Source of the DNA: a virus
IMG/VR virus record: IMGVR_UViG_3300037840_000097
Coordinates: 1 to 62,498 of that record
DNA length: 62,498 nucleotides
Direction: 5' to 3' (one strand)
Both the position numbers and the translations under genes were made by a program. The notes beneath the pieces are model-generated. The model was given only the letters and a program-made list of their open reading frames with translations. It was not told the origin of the DNA and made no database searches. How positions within the stretch are numbered: position 1 is the stretch's first letter; every line of letters starts with the position of its first letter. Positions 32,627 to 40,770 of this stretch are shown here, in pieces.

Positions 32627-33373
32627 ATGAGCGGTTGGATCGGCGTTGACTTGGACGGCACGCTTGCCGAGCACTACTGGCCGCACAAAGGGCCTTTCGA
32701 TCCCACGCGCATCGGAGAACCGATAGCTCCGATGGTGAGCCGTGTACGTTATTGGATCGGCCAGGGCATCGAAGTACGAATCTTCACTGCGCGCGTCGGG
32801 CCTATGCAGCCCGGGACCTTCGAGGAGACGATGGAGGACAACATCGGGCCGGTTATGATCGCCATTTGGGCCTGGACGTTGGAGCACATCGGGGTGAAAA
32901 TAAATGCAACGTGCATGAAAGACTACGCGATGATCGAGTTGTGGGATCGGCCTCGCACGAACGAACAAGGTTGCGAACCGTACGCGACCATTGCCGACCC
33001 GGATGGTGTTTCCGGTTCGCTAACGGCTGACGCACCGCGCGCGTTTAGCGGGGAATCCGTCAAGCGCGTCGGTATCGTGGTCAGAAGTGGAGATGCTGCC
33101 CCCAACGATTCCAGAATGCTTGATGATGATGATGTGCTGCCGTCGATGACCGCCTTTCACGGAAACGAAGCATCCAAACTAGAGGGGTGTCGTAATCCAT
33201 CGCTGCTGGAGATGCAGCGCGCGCACTCGATTTCCGATACGTGGGATTGGGGCAAGACGACGAAGACCGATCGCGGTAAGATGATTGCCAACTCGTGGCC
33301 TATCGGGATGGGTGCCGCAGTCTTGCGCGCCATGCTCATTGCGATGGGCGCAGCGAAAGAGAACGTAGCATGA
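32627..33373 (+). CDS. HAD-superfamily hydrolase with C-terminal extension
   Basis: 248 residues from the ATG at 32627. HAD motif I is VDLDGTLAEH at residues 6-15, motif II is IFTARV near 58, and KDYAMIELWDRP near 103-114 supplies the late acidic part. This type usually is a small phosphatase of phage origin (polynucleotide or nucleotide 3'/5'-phosphatase-like). Residues about 125-248 form an unrecognised acidic and then basic extension. Lies in the GC-rich insert. Confidence 0.75.
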   Translation: MSGWIGVDLDGTLAEHYWPHKGPFDPTRIGEPIAPMVSRVRYWIGQGIEVRIFTARVGPMQPGTFEETMEDNIGPVMIAIWAWTLEHIGVKINATCMKDYAMIELWDRPRTNEQGCEPYATIADPDGVSGSLTADAPRAFSGESVKRVGIVVRSGDAAPNDSRMLDDDDVLPSMTAFHGNEASKLEGCRNPSLLEMQRAHSISDTWDWGKTTKTDRGKMIANSWPIGMGAAVLRAMLIAMGAAKENVA

Positions 33374-34107
33374 CCTCTCCCAATCAGCCCAAGTCGAAGG
33401 CCAACGAGCTAAGTGAGTTGGTGGCGGACGAAGAGCGCAAGCAAGAGTCCGTGCTATCGGCGTGGAGCGGCATCGGCGATGAGAATCCAGACGGACTAAA
33501 GCGCGCAAAAGAAGCGGCGAATGGTGCTGGCCTAGCCGTGGCTTCATGGGCCACGAATCGCTCCAACCTCCGCGCCCTCTTAGCCGAGATCGAGGAGAAG
33601 GACACGTTCTTTCGTGATCACGCTAAGCACGTCGATGCTGTCGTGAGCGAACTATATGCGATCATGGTTGATCCGCTCGAAGATGGTGCGTTAAAGAGGG
33701 AGGATGTTCTCTCTGCAATCTTTGAGGCCGCTAAGAAGGGGCGCGACGATGCTGACGAGATCGAGGAGCTACAGATAACCGTACAGGTCGTGCAAGAATC
33801 ACGCGCCGAATGGCGGGCTACAGCTTTGAAAAAGGCTGCCGAGATCGCCGAGCTACGAGCGGTGATACGGCGCGTGCGGGAGATCACGCCTTGGGATGAA
33901 CATTTCGCGCAAGAGTCGCCCGCAACGTACTCGCGAGACGGGTACAATATGTGCCTCAAAGAAGTTCTCGCCGCCCTCACTCCCAAGCCGCTCGACTACA
34001 TTGAGAGCACCACGGTCGGCGTAGACACGGCCGGAACTACGCGATACGCCCAAGACTCAACCGGCGAAACCAAGCCGCTCGACGACAAGAAAGAAGGCCC
34101 GCAGTGA
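33370..34107 (+). CDS. coiled-coil accessory protein (Ead-like)
   Basis: 245 residues, strongly charged coiled coil (LRALLAEIEEKDTFFRD; EEKDTFF... VVQESRAEWRATALKKAAEI), with AITPWDEHF-like helix and a disordered Thr/Lys tail. It resembles Ea22/Ead-type accessory proteins of temperate phages in layout only. ATGA overlap upstream, GTGA downstream. Function unknown. Confidence 0.55.
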   Translation: MTSPNQPKSKANELSELVADEERKQESVLSAWSGIGDENPDGLKRAKEAANGAGLAVASWATNRSNLRALLAEIEEKDTFFRDHAKHVDAVVSELYAIMVDPLEDGALKREDVLSAIFEAAKKGRDDADEIEELQITVQVVQESRAEWRATALKKAAEIAELRAVIRRVREITPWDEHFAQESPATYSRDGYNMCLKEVLAALTPKPLDYIESTTVGVDTAGTTRYAQDSTGETKPLDDKKEGPQ

Positions 34108-34379
34108 TAAACCCGATACCGATGCCAGTTACAACGCCTGTAGCGTGCACGCTCTCGAAGGTCACCGTAACGACTGTGTGCTCAGGGGGATGGACGGGGT
34201 CAGCGCCAGTAGGAGGGATCAATGGCGTGATCGGCGAGTGCGAGAGCATTGTCAGCGACGCTTACTCGGTGACCGTGGTGCGCGTGTCTCTCATCGGCGT
34301 ACGCTACTTGTTGACCTGCTCCGATAAAGGCGACGGTTGGCACATCACGATTGAGCCGCTGGAAACAGGTAAGGAATAA
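34104..34379 (+). CDS. small beta-rich protein, end of GC-rich insert
   Basis: 91 residues from a GTG (GTGA overlap). Beta-rich (CTLSKVTVTTVCSGGWTGSA; VTVVRVSLIGVRYLLTCSD), possibly a small barrel. Sequence becomes AT-rich directly after its TAA, so the insert ends here. Function unknown. Confidence 0.6.
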   Translation: MINPIPMPVTTPVACTLSKVTVTTVCSGGWTGSAPVGGINGVIGECESIVSDAYSVTVVRVSLIGVRYLLTCSDKGDGWHITIEPLETGKE

Positions 34380-34385
34380 ATATAC

Positions 34386-34769
34386 TTATTTAATCTCCAC
34401 CCGTACGTAGGTTTCCATATTTCTTAACCGACGCACATTGTCCATCGCTAAGAATCCCTCCCCACATATCCCAAGTATAATCGCTATTCTATTACCCCGT
34501 AGCACAAACCGATCATACAGCGGGATGGTTAAGACTTGGGTTAATAAGCAGATAGGAAGGGAACGATCCGCCCCGGTCCAACGCCACATCGGGTTACGCT
34601 CGCTGGTATCTGTGTGATAGCCAGCTGGAGCGGTCCAACGCTGTAGATTGTTAGTAGTTACACAGTCCGCAGCTACTGCAGCCATGTGAATGAGCGAAAG
34701 TTTTGCTATTTCATCAGCACGTACTTGGGTTGGAATTAACAGCAAGCAGAAGGTAAGAATGTACTTCAT
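34386..34769 (-). CDS. secreted or membrane protein with signal peptide
   Basis: 127 residues. An N-terminal Sec signal (MKYILTFCLLLIPTQVRA) is followed by a His/Trp-containing region (TNNLQRWTAPAGYHTD) and two hydrophobic stretches near residues 74-90 and 98-110. It would sit in the envelope of the host. Superinfection exclusion or a lysis accessory are possible roles; nothing specific is visible. Confidence 0.65.
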   Translation of the reverse strand: MKYILTFCLLLIPTQVRADEIAKLSLIHMAAVAADCVTTNNLQRWTAPAGYHTDTSERNPMWRWTGADRSLPICLLTQVLTIPLYDRFVLRGNRIAIILGICGEGFLAMDNVRRLRNMETYVRVEIK

Positions 34770-34954
34770 GCTGCATCTTTCAATTCTAACACATCGTCGA
34801 TGTTAGTACTAACTATTACCCTTGCAAATACACCACGTTTCAGCCACACGCTGTGAATAGCAGCATCTGGCTGGTTCGCTACAACTACAAACGTCGTAGG
34901 GTCATATATGTGACGTATTGGGGAGTACTCCTCAAGCACAAATATGTACTTCAT
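34766..34954 (-). CDS. small hypothetical protein
   Basis: 62 residues from the ATG at 34954 (ATGA overlap). Beta-rich (MKYIFVLEEYSPIRHIYD; WLKRGVFARVIVSTNIDD). Possibly a small ferredoxin-like fold. Function unknown. Confidence 0.6.
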   Translation of the reverse strand: MKYIFVLEEYSPIRHIYDPTTFVVVANQPDAAIHSVWLKRGVFARVIVSTNIDDVLELKDAA

Positions 34955-35139
34955 GGTGCTGGTACACATTGTACAAGTTGCACTCCACCATTTGCTAAGG
35001 GATGCAAGCATGTATGTACGGAGTCAGGAGCAGAGTACGGTGCATAGGGTGATGATAGGTTGTCTGCTTGGATGGACACCACAACGAAGATGCTGACAAT
35101 GAGACCTACTAGGAATAGAGTGATGCCGAATGTTTTCAT
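34951..35139 (-). CDS. membrane-anchored or secreted small protein
   Basis: 62 residues. A hydrophobic N terminus (FGITLFLVGLIVSIFVVVSI) serves as signal anchor; the rest is a short periplasmic part with two Cys that could form a disulfide (HTCLHPL ... VQCVPAP). Overlaps both neighbours by ATGA junctions. Confidence 0.6.
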   Translation of the reverse strand: MKTFGITLFLVGLIVSIFVVVSIQADNLSSPYAPYSAPDSVHTCLHPLANGGVQLVQCVPAP

Positions 35140-35345
35140 GGCTTCACGTATCCATGCTCGTCAATCTTGGAAACAGGGGTACACTGCTTATCAGCAGCGA
35201 TCCACAGTTTGTCAGTCGAGCATATACGGACGCAATCTCGAACTACGTGCTCCCCCTTGTCGTCGAAATACTCGACGCGGATGATCATGTCATCTGGGAG
35301 GCCCTTGATGACCTGTTTCATGTCGCCAACGGTGAGTATTCTCAT
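35136..35345 (-). CDS. small hypothetical protein
   Basis: 69 residues from the ATG at 35345 (ATGA). Begins MRILTVGDMKQVIKGLPDD, like many short phage proteins of this style (a helix followed by a beta meander, DDMIIRVEYFDDKGEHVV). No biochemical clue. Confidence 0.65.
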   Translation of the reverse strand: MRILTVGDMKQVIKGLPDDMIIRVEYFDDKGEHVVRDCVRICSTDKLWIAADKQCTPVSKIDEHGYVKP

Positions 35346-35635
35346 TCGTAGTTCCCCTTGATCAGCGCGAGGCAAGCATCAAATGTTCCTTCTGTTCTAA
35401 CAGCTTCTTGAAACATAAGGAGCATCGTCAAGGCCTTCTGCTCTCGAGCCAATGATTGCTGCTTGGCTGATACCACTTCTTCTTGCTGTTGGATACTTCT
35501 TCCAAGCTCTGTCATACTTGTGATTTCAGCAGCGTGGGCAGACGCGGCACCTTCAGTGAATCCGCAGTCTATGAGAGCTACCGTTAAATGTGCTCTTGAT
35601 TTGAATTTTCCAAGAATGAGAGGTTTGTCACTCAT
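35342..35635 (-). CDS. coiled-coil small protein
   Basis: 97 residues. Central coiled coil with Gln-rich heptads (SIQQQEEVVSAKQQSLAREQ). Overlaps neighbours by ATGA on both sides. Function unknown. Confidence 0.65.
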   Translation of the reverse strand: MSDKPLILGKFKSRAHLTVALIDCGFTEGAASAHAAEITSMTELGRSIQQQEEVVSAKQQSLAREQKALTMLLMFQEAVRTEGTFDACLALIKGNYE

Positions 35636-35853
35636 TTGTTCAAGTCCTTAGCTAGAATGGTGATGCGGATATCACCCTTCTTGGTACGTGTGCAACGCAC
35701 TGTAGCCTTGCTCCCGCCATACAGGAGTACGTGGAACTGACTCACATCCAGCGGGCGGGTCGGATTGTCCAGTTCGTCTGAACATTCCTCCACAGCTAAC
35801 CGAACTATGGCTTGCGGTGATTGCATCGCGATGAGAGAGGTAGGTGGTAGCAT
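35632..35853 (-). CDS. small hypothetical protein
   Basis: 73 residues with an SQFHVLLYGGSKATVRCTRT beta segment and a charged helix before it. First gene of this leftward run; upstream lies the gene-free structured region. No family recognised. Confidence 0.6.
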   Translation of the reverse strand: MLPPTSLIAMQSPQAIVRLAVEECSDELDNPTRPLDVSQFHVLLYGGSKATVRCTRTKKGDIRITILAKDLNK

Positions 35854-36292
35854 GTTGTGTTCCTTTCAGAGGCTCCTCCTTAATGAATTCGTGCTGACCA
35901 CTTCAGAACCTTTTGTGCTGACCGGCGCGCGGCCCTCTAAACACCTTTTCCAACGCTCCAACGCCGTTGAAAGACGTGCGTTCAGAGCCTAAAAAGACAC
36001 CTCCCAGACGATCGGCCTCGACTCACCGCTGTCATGCGAGTCTCGGTTATCTTCTGGGAGGTGTTTCGCGGCGGAATTCAAACGCCTTATTGAGTCATCA
36101 GGCCAAGACTCGACGTATCCTTGGTGCCTTGCCAGTCCTCGGTTTCTCTTTATGCACAAGTGGGTTAAGGCTTGTACAAGTGTGAGCTTACCTCGTGGCT
36201 ACCTGCAGGGTGGCACTGTACCTAGCGGTGAGCTTAACCGCAAGAATCACTCGTCGCATCAAGGTTTCGCTCGGCGAGTCAGTTGGTCCCTC
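35854..36292. ncRNA. gene-free, highly self-complementary region (possible structured RNA)
   Basis: No credible coding frame occurs in about 440 bases between two leftward gene runs. ACACCTCCCAGA (35997-36008) pairs with TCTGGGAGGTGT (36053-36064), enclosing GACTC/GAGTC arms. Further stems are GCGGT/ACCGC around a seven-base loop (36226-36242), ACTCG/CGAGT (36248-36278), GAGT/ACTC near 36091-36110 and CTTGTACAAG (36171-36180). So much pairing suggests a folded RNA, probably leftward, possibly of the large ornate phage RNA kind. I saw no tRNA. Confidence 0.4.
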
Positions 36293-36793
36293 TTACTCTA
36301 GGAGCCCAAACTTCCTTGCACAATCATCTGGCGTAACTGAGCGATAATCAAGAGTAGTGTCTCCGGTGACTGCCCACCAGATGTCCCCAATTAAAGAAGA
36401 ACAGGTATAGGGACCATTCATAAGAACACCACCACGTACACCAAACAAGGCTAAGACCCAAGCAAAGTAATCATACCCTATGTATAGTCTCTTTATTGCG
36501 TTAGCTAATAACCCTGGACCATTAAGCAACATCGGAACCACAATTGCTCCAGCATCACCAGCTTCTTCATAAATAACGCCACCATTCGCCCGTAGCCCTT
36601 GGTTAACTGGAGTCTTCCAACCTCCTTGTCCATTAGCTGCAATTTCCCACCCATTCCCCGCATACACTCCGACATGTCCGAAATGTGGAGACTTGGGATA
36701 CATGAGCATCTCAAGTGGGTTACCCCAGGTAAATGGATGAAATACTAAGTCGCCGGGCTTGGCTTGGCTGTATGGAACGGTTGTCACATGCAC
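36293..36793 (-). CDS. permuted NlpC/P60-type hydrolase
   Basis: 166 residues with the circularly permuted papain-like order: an N-terminal AKPGDLVFHPF, catalytic His in FGHVGVYAGNGWEIAA near residue 38, and the catalytic Cys late in GPYTCSSLIGDIW near 130. Such proteins are amidases or acyl hydrolases acting on peptidoglycan or lipid substrates. It could help virion entry or lysis; position beside tail-fibre genes suggests a virion or envelope role. Confidence 0.75.
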   Translation of the reverse strand: MHVTTVPYSQAKPGDLVFHPFTWGNPLEMLMYPKSPHFGHVGVYAGNGWEIAANGQGGWKTPVNQGLRANGGVIYEEAGDAGAIVVPMLLNGPGLLANAIKRLYIGYDYFAWVLALFGVRGGVLMNGPYTCSSLIGDIWWAVTGDTTLDYRSVTPDDCARKFGLLE

Positions 36794-36796
36794 TCC

Positions 36797-37339
36797 TTAA
36801 TGGTGAGTAACAAAATAACCAATAATGCTTCCACCAACTACAAGAATGATAGAACTAAGAATTGCAGCCGCAGATATAATAGTTGTTATTACCCATTGAC
36901 CACTATCTTTGTTCTCCGTTTTTGCTGCTTGTTGACCCTGTTGAGCATATTGCACTGCGCGGAGATCATCGATCGCCTTTTGCATAGGGGCTAATGCTGC
37001 TGTTAAATTCCCCTGCGCTGCTTGAGCCACTGTTGCTACATTTGCTCGGAGAGCGTCAGCTAATGTAGTTGTTTGGGATGCAAGAGTAGCTGCTACTTGT
37101 GATTGCACATTTGAAGCCAAAGCAGCAGCTTGTACATCCACATCCCTAATAGCGTTAATACGTGCTGATTCAGCTACGCGAAGCTTATCTTCATATGATA
37201 TTCTAACAACCATTAATTCTGTAGCATGTTTAGCAGCTAGGTCTCGAAGATCATCCTGACGTTTCAACCCAGCTTCAACCAGGGCTATAACGTTAGCAGT
37301 AGGGTCTATTACTGGTGTCTTATTTCTATCCCACCCCAT
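36797..37339 (-). CDS. coiled-coil protein with C-terminal transmembrane segment
   Basis: 180 residues. It begins MGWDRNKTPVIDPTANVIAL, has a long Ala-rich coiled coil (residues 25-125) and one C-terminal membrane segment (AAAILSSIILVVGGSIIG). Tail-anchored coiled-coil proteins of this kind often lie near lysis or tail-fibre genes and may be holin- or spanin-like. Stop and ATG of the neighbouring gene are 3 bases apart. Confidence 0.65.
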   Translation of the reverse strand: MGWDRNKTPVIDPTANVIALVEAGLKRQDDLRDLAAKHATELMVVRISYEDKLRVAESARINAIRDVDVQAAALASNVQSQVAATLASQTTTLADALRANVATVAQAAQGNLTAALAPMQKAIDDLRAVQYAQQGQQAAKTENKDSGQWVITTIISAAAILSSIILVVGGSIIGYFVTHH

Positions 37340-37690
37340 TTATTCACCTACTTCAAATTTGATAGGGTCGCTTCTTCGAAACGTTCCATCACTGTACGTG
37401 GTATCCATTTCGAGAGTATAACATCCACCCATTGGAAAGTCAACAGCTTGGGTTAAGAAGTACGCCCACATACCCACAGGGTACAACGAGCCATCAGGAG
37501 TGTTCACAGGAGTAGTTCCAACTGTCAGTGCTTCGACAACCTGATTCTTGGTAGGTGACGTTATGGTCACATTGCAAGTAGCTGGCGACATATCAGAATT
37601 AAGTAGCAACATGTTAGAAGTGAAGACCAACTTGACCTTTACTTCTCGAGCATTTAAGCTATGTTGTGGAACTGACTTGACAAATAACAT
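37340..37690 (-). CDS. beta-sandwich virion protein
   Basis: 116 residues, beta-rich, beginning MLFVKSVPQHSLNAREVKV, with TYSDGTFRRSDPIKFEV at the end. It resembles Ig/FN3-type domains of phage fibre or baseplate accessories, and the product of the 45491 gene has the same style (NNLRYIVPAV, PGVYNIQLEI). Overlaps the fibre gene by 37 bases. Confidence 0.6.
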   Translation of the reverse strand: MLFVKSVPQHSLNAREVKVKLVFTSNMLLLNSDMSPATCNVTITSPTKNQVVEALTVGTTPVNTPDGSLYPVGMWAYFLTQAVDFPMGGCYTLEMDTTYSDGTFRRSDPIKFEVGE

Positions 37691-39771
37691 GTTGCATCTC
37701 CGAAGTGAGCCGGTGGAGCGAAGGTCGTGGGGTGTGTTAGAATGTTAGCCGAGGCATTCGTTGTTTTAATCCCGTGTAGTCCTATGAATGCACTAGCATT
37801 TGCTACCAACATGTGATTAATCGAAATCGAAGCTACAGCATTCGAAGTAAGAGTGTGAGTGGTCTTCAGATTGGCTTGTGCAGTACTTGTCTTCAAGCTC
37901 AGTGCACGCACTGCACCAAAGGCATTGGTAGTTGTGAATGTAACAATTTGCAATCGTGCTACAGCATTTGTTGACATACTTACAATTTTCCGTAAGTCTG
38001 CACTAGCTATACTAGTTTTAGTTCCACCAGTACTAAGATCAGCACTAGCACTAGCCACCACAGTAGTGGTCTTTTGCAGCACACTCGAAGCATTTATACT
38101 ACGAGAAACTCCAACGATAATACAAGCAAGAACGTTTACGGTCGCCGACGCGACTTTTAAGAGATCGGCCAGCGCGTTTGCAGCCTTCGTGCCGACGGTT
38201 CGCAGGTCTGCTACAGCATTCGAAGGAAGCGTCGTAGTCGTCTTGAGGTCGGCAGAAGCTACAATTGTTTGTGAATTGGTAGCTTTCACCACCCCAAAAG
38301 CATTTGTAGTACTGTTTTGAGTAGTTTTTAGGTTAGCAGATGCTGAGCTTGTTGCTGAAACCGTCTTCAGTAAATCAGCACTAGCATTTGTAGTTGAAGA
38401 ACCGGGGTTTGAAGCAGCAGTGAGTTTAGCAGCCGCACCTGTGGTTAAAGAGCTTGTGGCTTTAATATCAGCACTACCAGCACTTGTTATTGCAAGGGTG
38501 ACTTTAATGTCTGCTGCAGCGTTAATAGGTGTGACGGCAGTGGCTTTAATATCAGCAGAAGCTACATTTGTTAGATTAGAAATCTTAGCAATGTCAGCAA
38601 CTGCATTAGTAGTCTTAGATGTGGTTGCTTTAAGATCAGCAGAACCTGCTACAGTAGCTCCAACAGTTGCTTGAATCACTGCAGTGCTACTTGTAGTTTT
38701 GTTAGCCCCAGCTTGGATGTTTGCAACAGCGTTAGCCATCTTAGCTGAAACTATGTACGCCGCTGCAGTAACTGTGTTACTGATAACTTTTTGAATGTCA
38801 GCAACAGCATTAGACAGTTTTGTAAGGGTAACCTTAATATCAGCAACGGCGTTTGATGTTTTTGTGGTAGTAGCTAAAATATCAGCTACGCCAGCTGTAG
38901 TTTTAGTCGTTGTGGCTTGAAGATCGGCTGAACCTGTCGTTGTGTTCGATGTAGTTTTTGAAATGACTGCTGAAGCATTAGTAGTCTTAGATGTGGTTGC
39001 TTTAAGATCAGCTACAGCATTTGATGTAGCAGAAGTGGTAACAGTCAACGACGCTAGGTATAAATTATTTATTTGGGTGGAAGTTAAGGCATAATTAAAT
39101 ATGAGAAATTCGTCAATTACGCTATTTAAGTAGTCGTCATCGGGATTGGTGACAGGGTCTATCCCAATTGCCAAACCACCCGTAGAGGCTACTGTACTGT
39201 AATCGATGTTCCCTGAAGTAGTTGCAACTGTGGTTCCAGAATTGTTAACATACCCAATGAGAGAAATGCCATCGTATGTTCCTGCAAGAAGGATAATAGC
39301 TCCAGCAGTTTGGGAGCCTCCAAAATTACCAGAGACTGCTGATCCGCCTACTTCGCACGCCCAATTAAATCCAGATGTACTAGGATCAGTGCGTAGCCGA
39401 TAATTATAATCTCCAAGCGTAACACCATCTCCACCATAGTGTATAATACGCTTGAGATTAGTGGTATCTATAGAGGCTTGCTTTAACAAGCACACCACTG
39501 TAACATTATTAGGTTCTAAGGCACTATTATGAGCAGCAATAATGCCATTGGCAGTAGACCATGAGGTTCCACCAGATGGGAGTGACATAGCTCCATCTGT
39601 ATCCCCGGCTAAAAGACTAGAGGCACCGCGAGTAACACTGCTACCCACCGTACCTGTAATACTTCCACCTGAATTAGACCCGCTCGCGTTGTTGGACTCC
39701 GTTCCACTTGTAGAGTCCATACGCCACCACAAGACTGGATTTAATCCATTAACCGTGGATACCCAGCTCAT
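37654..39771 (-). CDS. LamG-like tail fibre with 14-residue tandem repeats
   Basis: 705 residues. Residues 1-240 read as a concanavalin/LamG-like lectin domain (LWWRMDSTSGTE ... AIGIDPVTNPDDDYLNSVID). Residues about 245-690 consist of about 31 copies of a 14-residue unit with consensus N-A-x-A-D-L-K-x-T-x-x-x-T-x, nearly without change of phase. A shaft made of a beta solenoid or stacked hairpins, carrying a sugar-binding head, is likely. One stretch of the repeat DNA (38130-38230) is GC-rich unlike its neighbours. Confidence 0.7.
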   Translation of the reverse strand: MSWVSTVNGLNPVLWWRMDSTSGTESNNASGSNSGGSITGTVGSSVTRGASSLLAGDTDGAMSLPSGGTSWSTANGIIAAHNSALEPNNVTVVCLLKQASIDTTNLKRIIHYGGDGVTLGDYNYRLRTDPSTSGFNWACEVGGSAVSGNFGGSQTAGAIILLAGTYDGISLIGYVNNSGTTVATTSGNIDYSTVASTGGLAIGIDPVTNPDDDYLNSVIDEFLIFNYALTSTQINNLYLASLTVTTSATSNAVADLKATTSKTTNASAVISKTTSNTTTGSADLQATTTKTTAGVADILATTTKTSNAVADIKVTLTKLSNAVADIQKVISNTVTAAAYIVSAKMANAVANIQAGANKTTSSTAVIQATVGATVAGSADLKATTSKTTNAVADIAKISNLTNVASADIKATAVTPINAAADIKVTLAITSAGSADIKATSSLTTGAAAKLTAASNPGSSTTNASADLLKTVSATSSASANLKTTQNSTTNAFGVVKATNSQTIVASADLKTTTTLPSNAVADLRTVGTKAANALADLLKVASATVNVLACIIVGVSRSINASSVLQKTTTVVASASADLSTGGTKTSIASADLRKIVSMSTNAVARLQIVTFTTTNAFGAVRALSLKTSTAQANLKTTHTLTSNAVASISINHMLVANASAFIGLHGIKTTNASANILTHPTTFAPPAHFGDATCYLSSQFHNIA

Positions 39772-39781
39772 GGGATTCCTC

Positions 39782-40252
39782 TCAGTACTGGAGGGCTTTC
39801 ATTAGTGAGTCGAAGGGACCTACAAACTGCCCACTAGGATATATGAGGATTACTTCCTCTTTGAGGAGAAACAGATGACGCCTACCGAGCAGCACACAAT
39901 CCTCAGTAATAGGAGGCACATAAGCAGGATTATCTTGTCCTACCATGCACACACTGGTGCGTACCCGGTGGTGCCAAATAAACTCCCAGCCTGGTTCTAT
40001 ATGAACATAGCGGGATGGAACGCCAGTACGTTCAGACTTTGCACAAAATAAATAAGGTGGTTGCACCTTAATTTCGTTGAAGCGATGAAGGATACCAGCA
40101 TTGTCATACTCAGCTATGATGATTTCGGAGTCTACTTGAGCTCCATCAACCATGTGTTCAGGAACGCGGCGCACTTCCCACAAAAAAGCAGCAATATCTG
40201 CTCGATCTGCTTCTAATTTACGTCGAAGATTTTCCTGGTTGATGTCGAACAT
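39782..40252 (-). CDS. hypothetical tail-module protein
   Basis: 156 residues. It starts MFDINQENLRRKLEADRADIA and is a helical and then beta protein with many aromatic and Pro residues (YVHIEPGWEFIWHHRVRTS), typical of baseplate or fibre-attachment proteins. No motif decides. Confidence 0.6.
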   Translation of the reverse strand: MFDINQENLRRKLEADRADIAAFLWEVRRVPEHMVDGAQVDSEIIIAEYDNAGILHRFNEIKVQPPYLFCAKSERTGVPSRYVHIEPGWEFIWHHRVRTSVCMVGQDNPAYVPPITEDCVLLGRRHLFLLKEEVILIYPSGQFVGPFDSLMKALQY

Positions 40253-40762
40253 CTAATTATATGTGTATTGAAAGGTTGCCCACGGACTTGGGAAGTTCAC
40301 ATTTCCACCAGTTGCACTCGCCCCTGTTTGCATTTGTTGGGTTACATATCCAGAGTACGAATTAGCCGTGTTAGCTGGAGCAGTGAACGCTGTTCCAGGT
40401 GAAGCTGTGTGTGCTGAACATAGTGTCGTAGCCACAGTAGACACTGTAGCCACAGGGGTTGCAAAAGTAGCGTTGGTTGCAAAGTACATAGTAATGTACG
40501 TTGAAACACTCGCCTGGTCCGTAGGGGCAGTTGCCGAAAAGTACACACCAAAAGCAGACACCGAATTCGATGCAACAGTGGTGATTTGCATCCGCCACCA
40601 TTTCTCGTATGAGTTATTACCTGCCGTGATAGGGCTAGTAGTTGCAAGCCCAGCTGAATTAGATTGAGTATCAGCTGAAGCAAATACGATGGACGTGATG
40701 TTGTTGGTGAGTGTCGGGGTAGCACCGTTTGATTCGGTGAAATTAAATACTGGTGCGGGCAT
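40253..40762 (-). CDS. beta-rich fibre-module protein
   Basis: 169 residues, Thr/Ser/Ala-rich and nearly free of charged residues (ITSIVFASADTQSNSAGL; TYITMYFATNATFATPVAT). This composition is characteristic of phage or prophage structural proteins with beta-helix or sandwich folds. Function unknown. Confidence 0.6.
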   Translation of the reverse strand: MPAPVFNFTESNGATPTLTNNITSIVFASADTQSNSAGLATTSPITAGNNSYEKWWRMQITTVASNSVSAFGVYFSATAPTDQASVSTYITMYFATNATFATPVATVSTVATTLCSAHTASPGTAFTAPANTANSYSGYVTQQMQTGASATGGNVNFPSPWATFQYTYN

Positions 40763-40770
40763 GTGTACTC

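Noticed and set aside
36061-36110. Possible tRNA (TTTGAATT loop beside GGCG/CCGCC)
   Set aside because: No matching acceptor and anticodon arms at proper spacing on either strand.
38420-38674. Plus-strand frames opposite the repeat fibre
   Set aside because: Antisense readings of the repeat, with the same periodicity and no start signals.
37795-39060. CRISPR-like periodic repeat
   Set aside because: The 42-base period is a coding repeat of 14 residues with varying DNA; no spacers and no cas genes.
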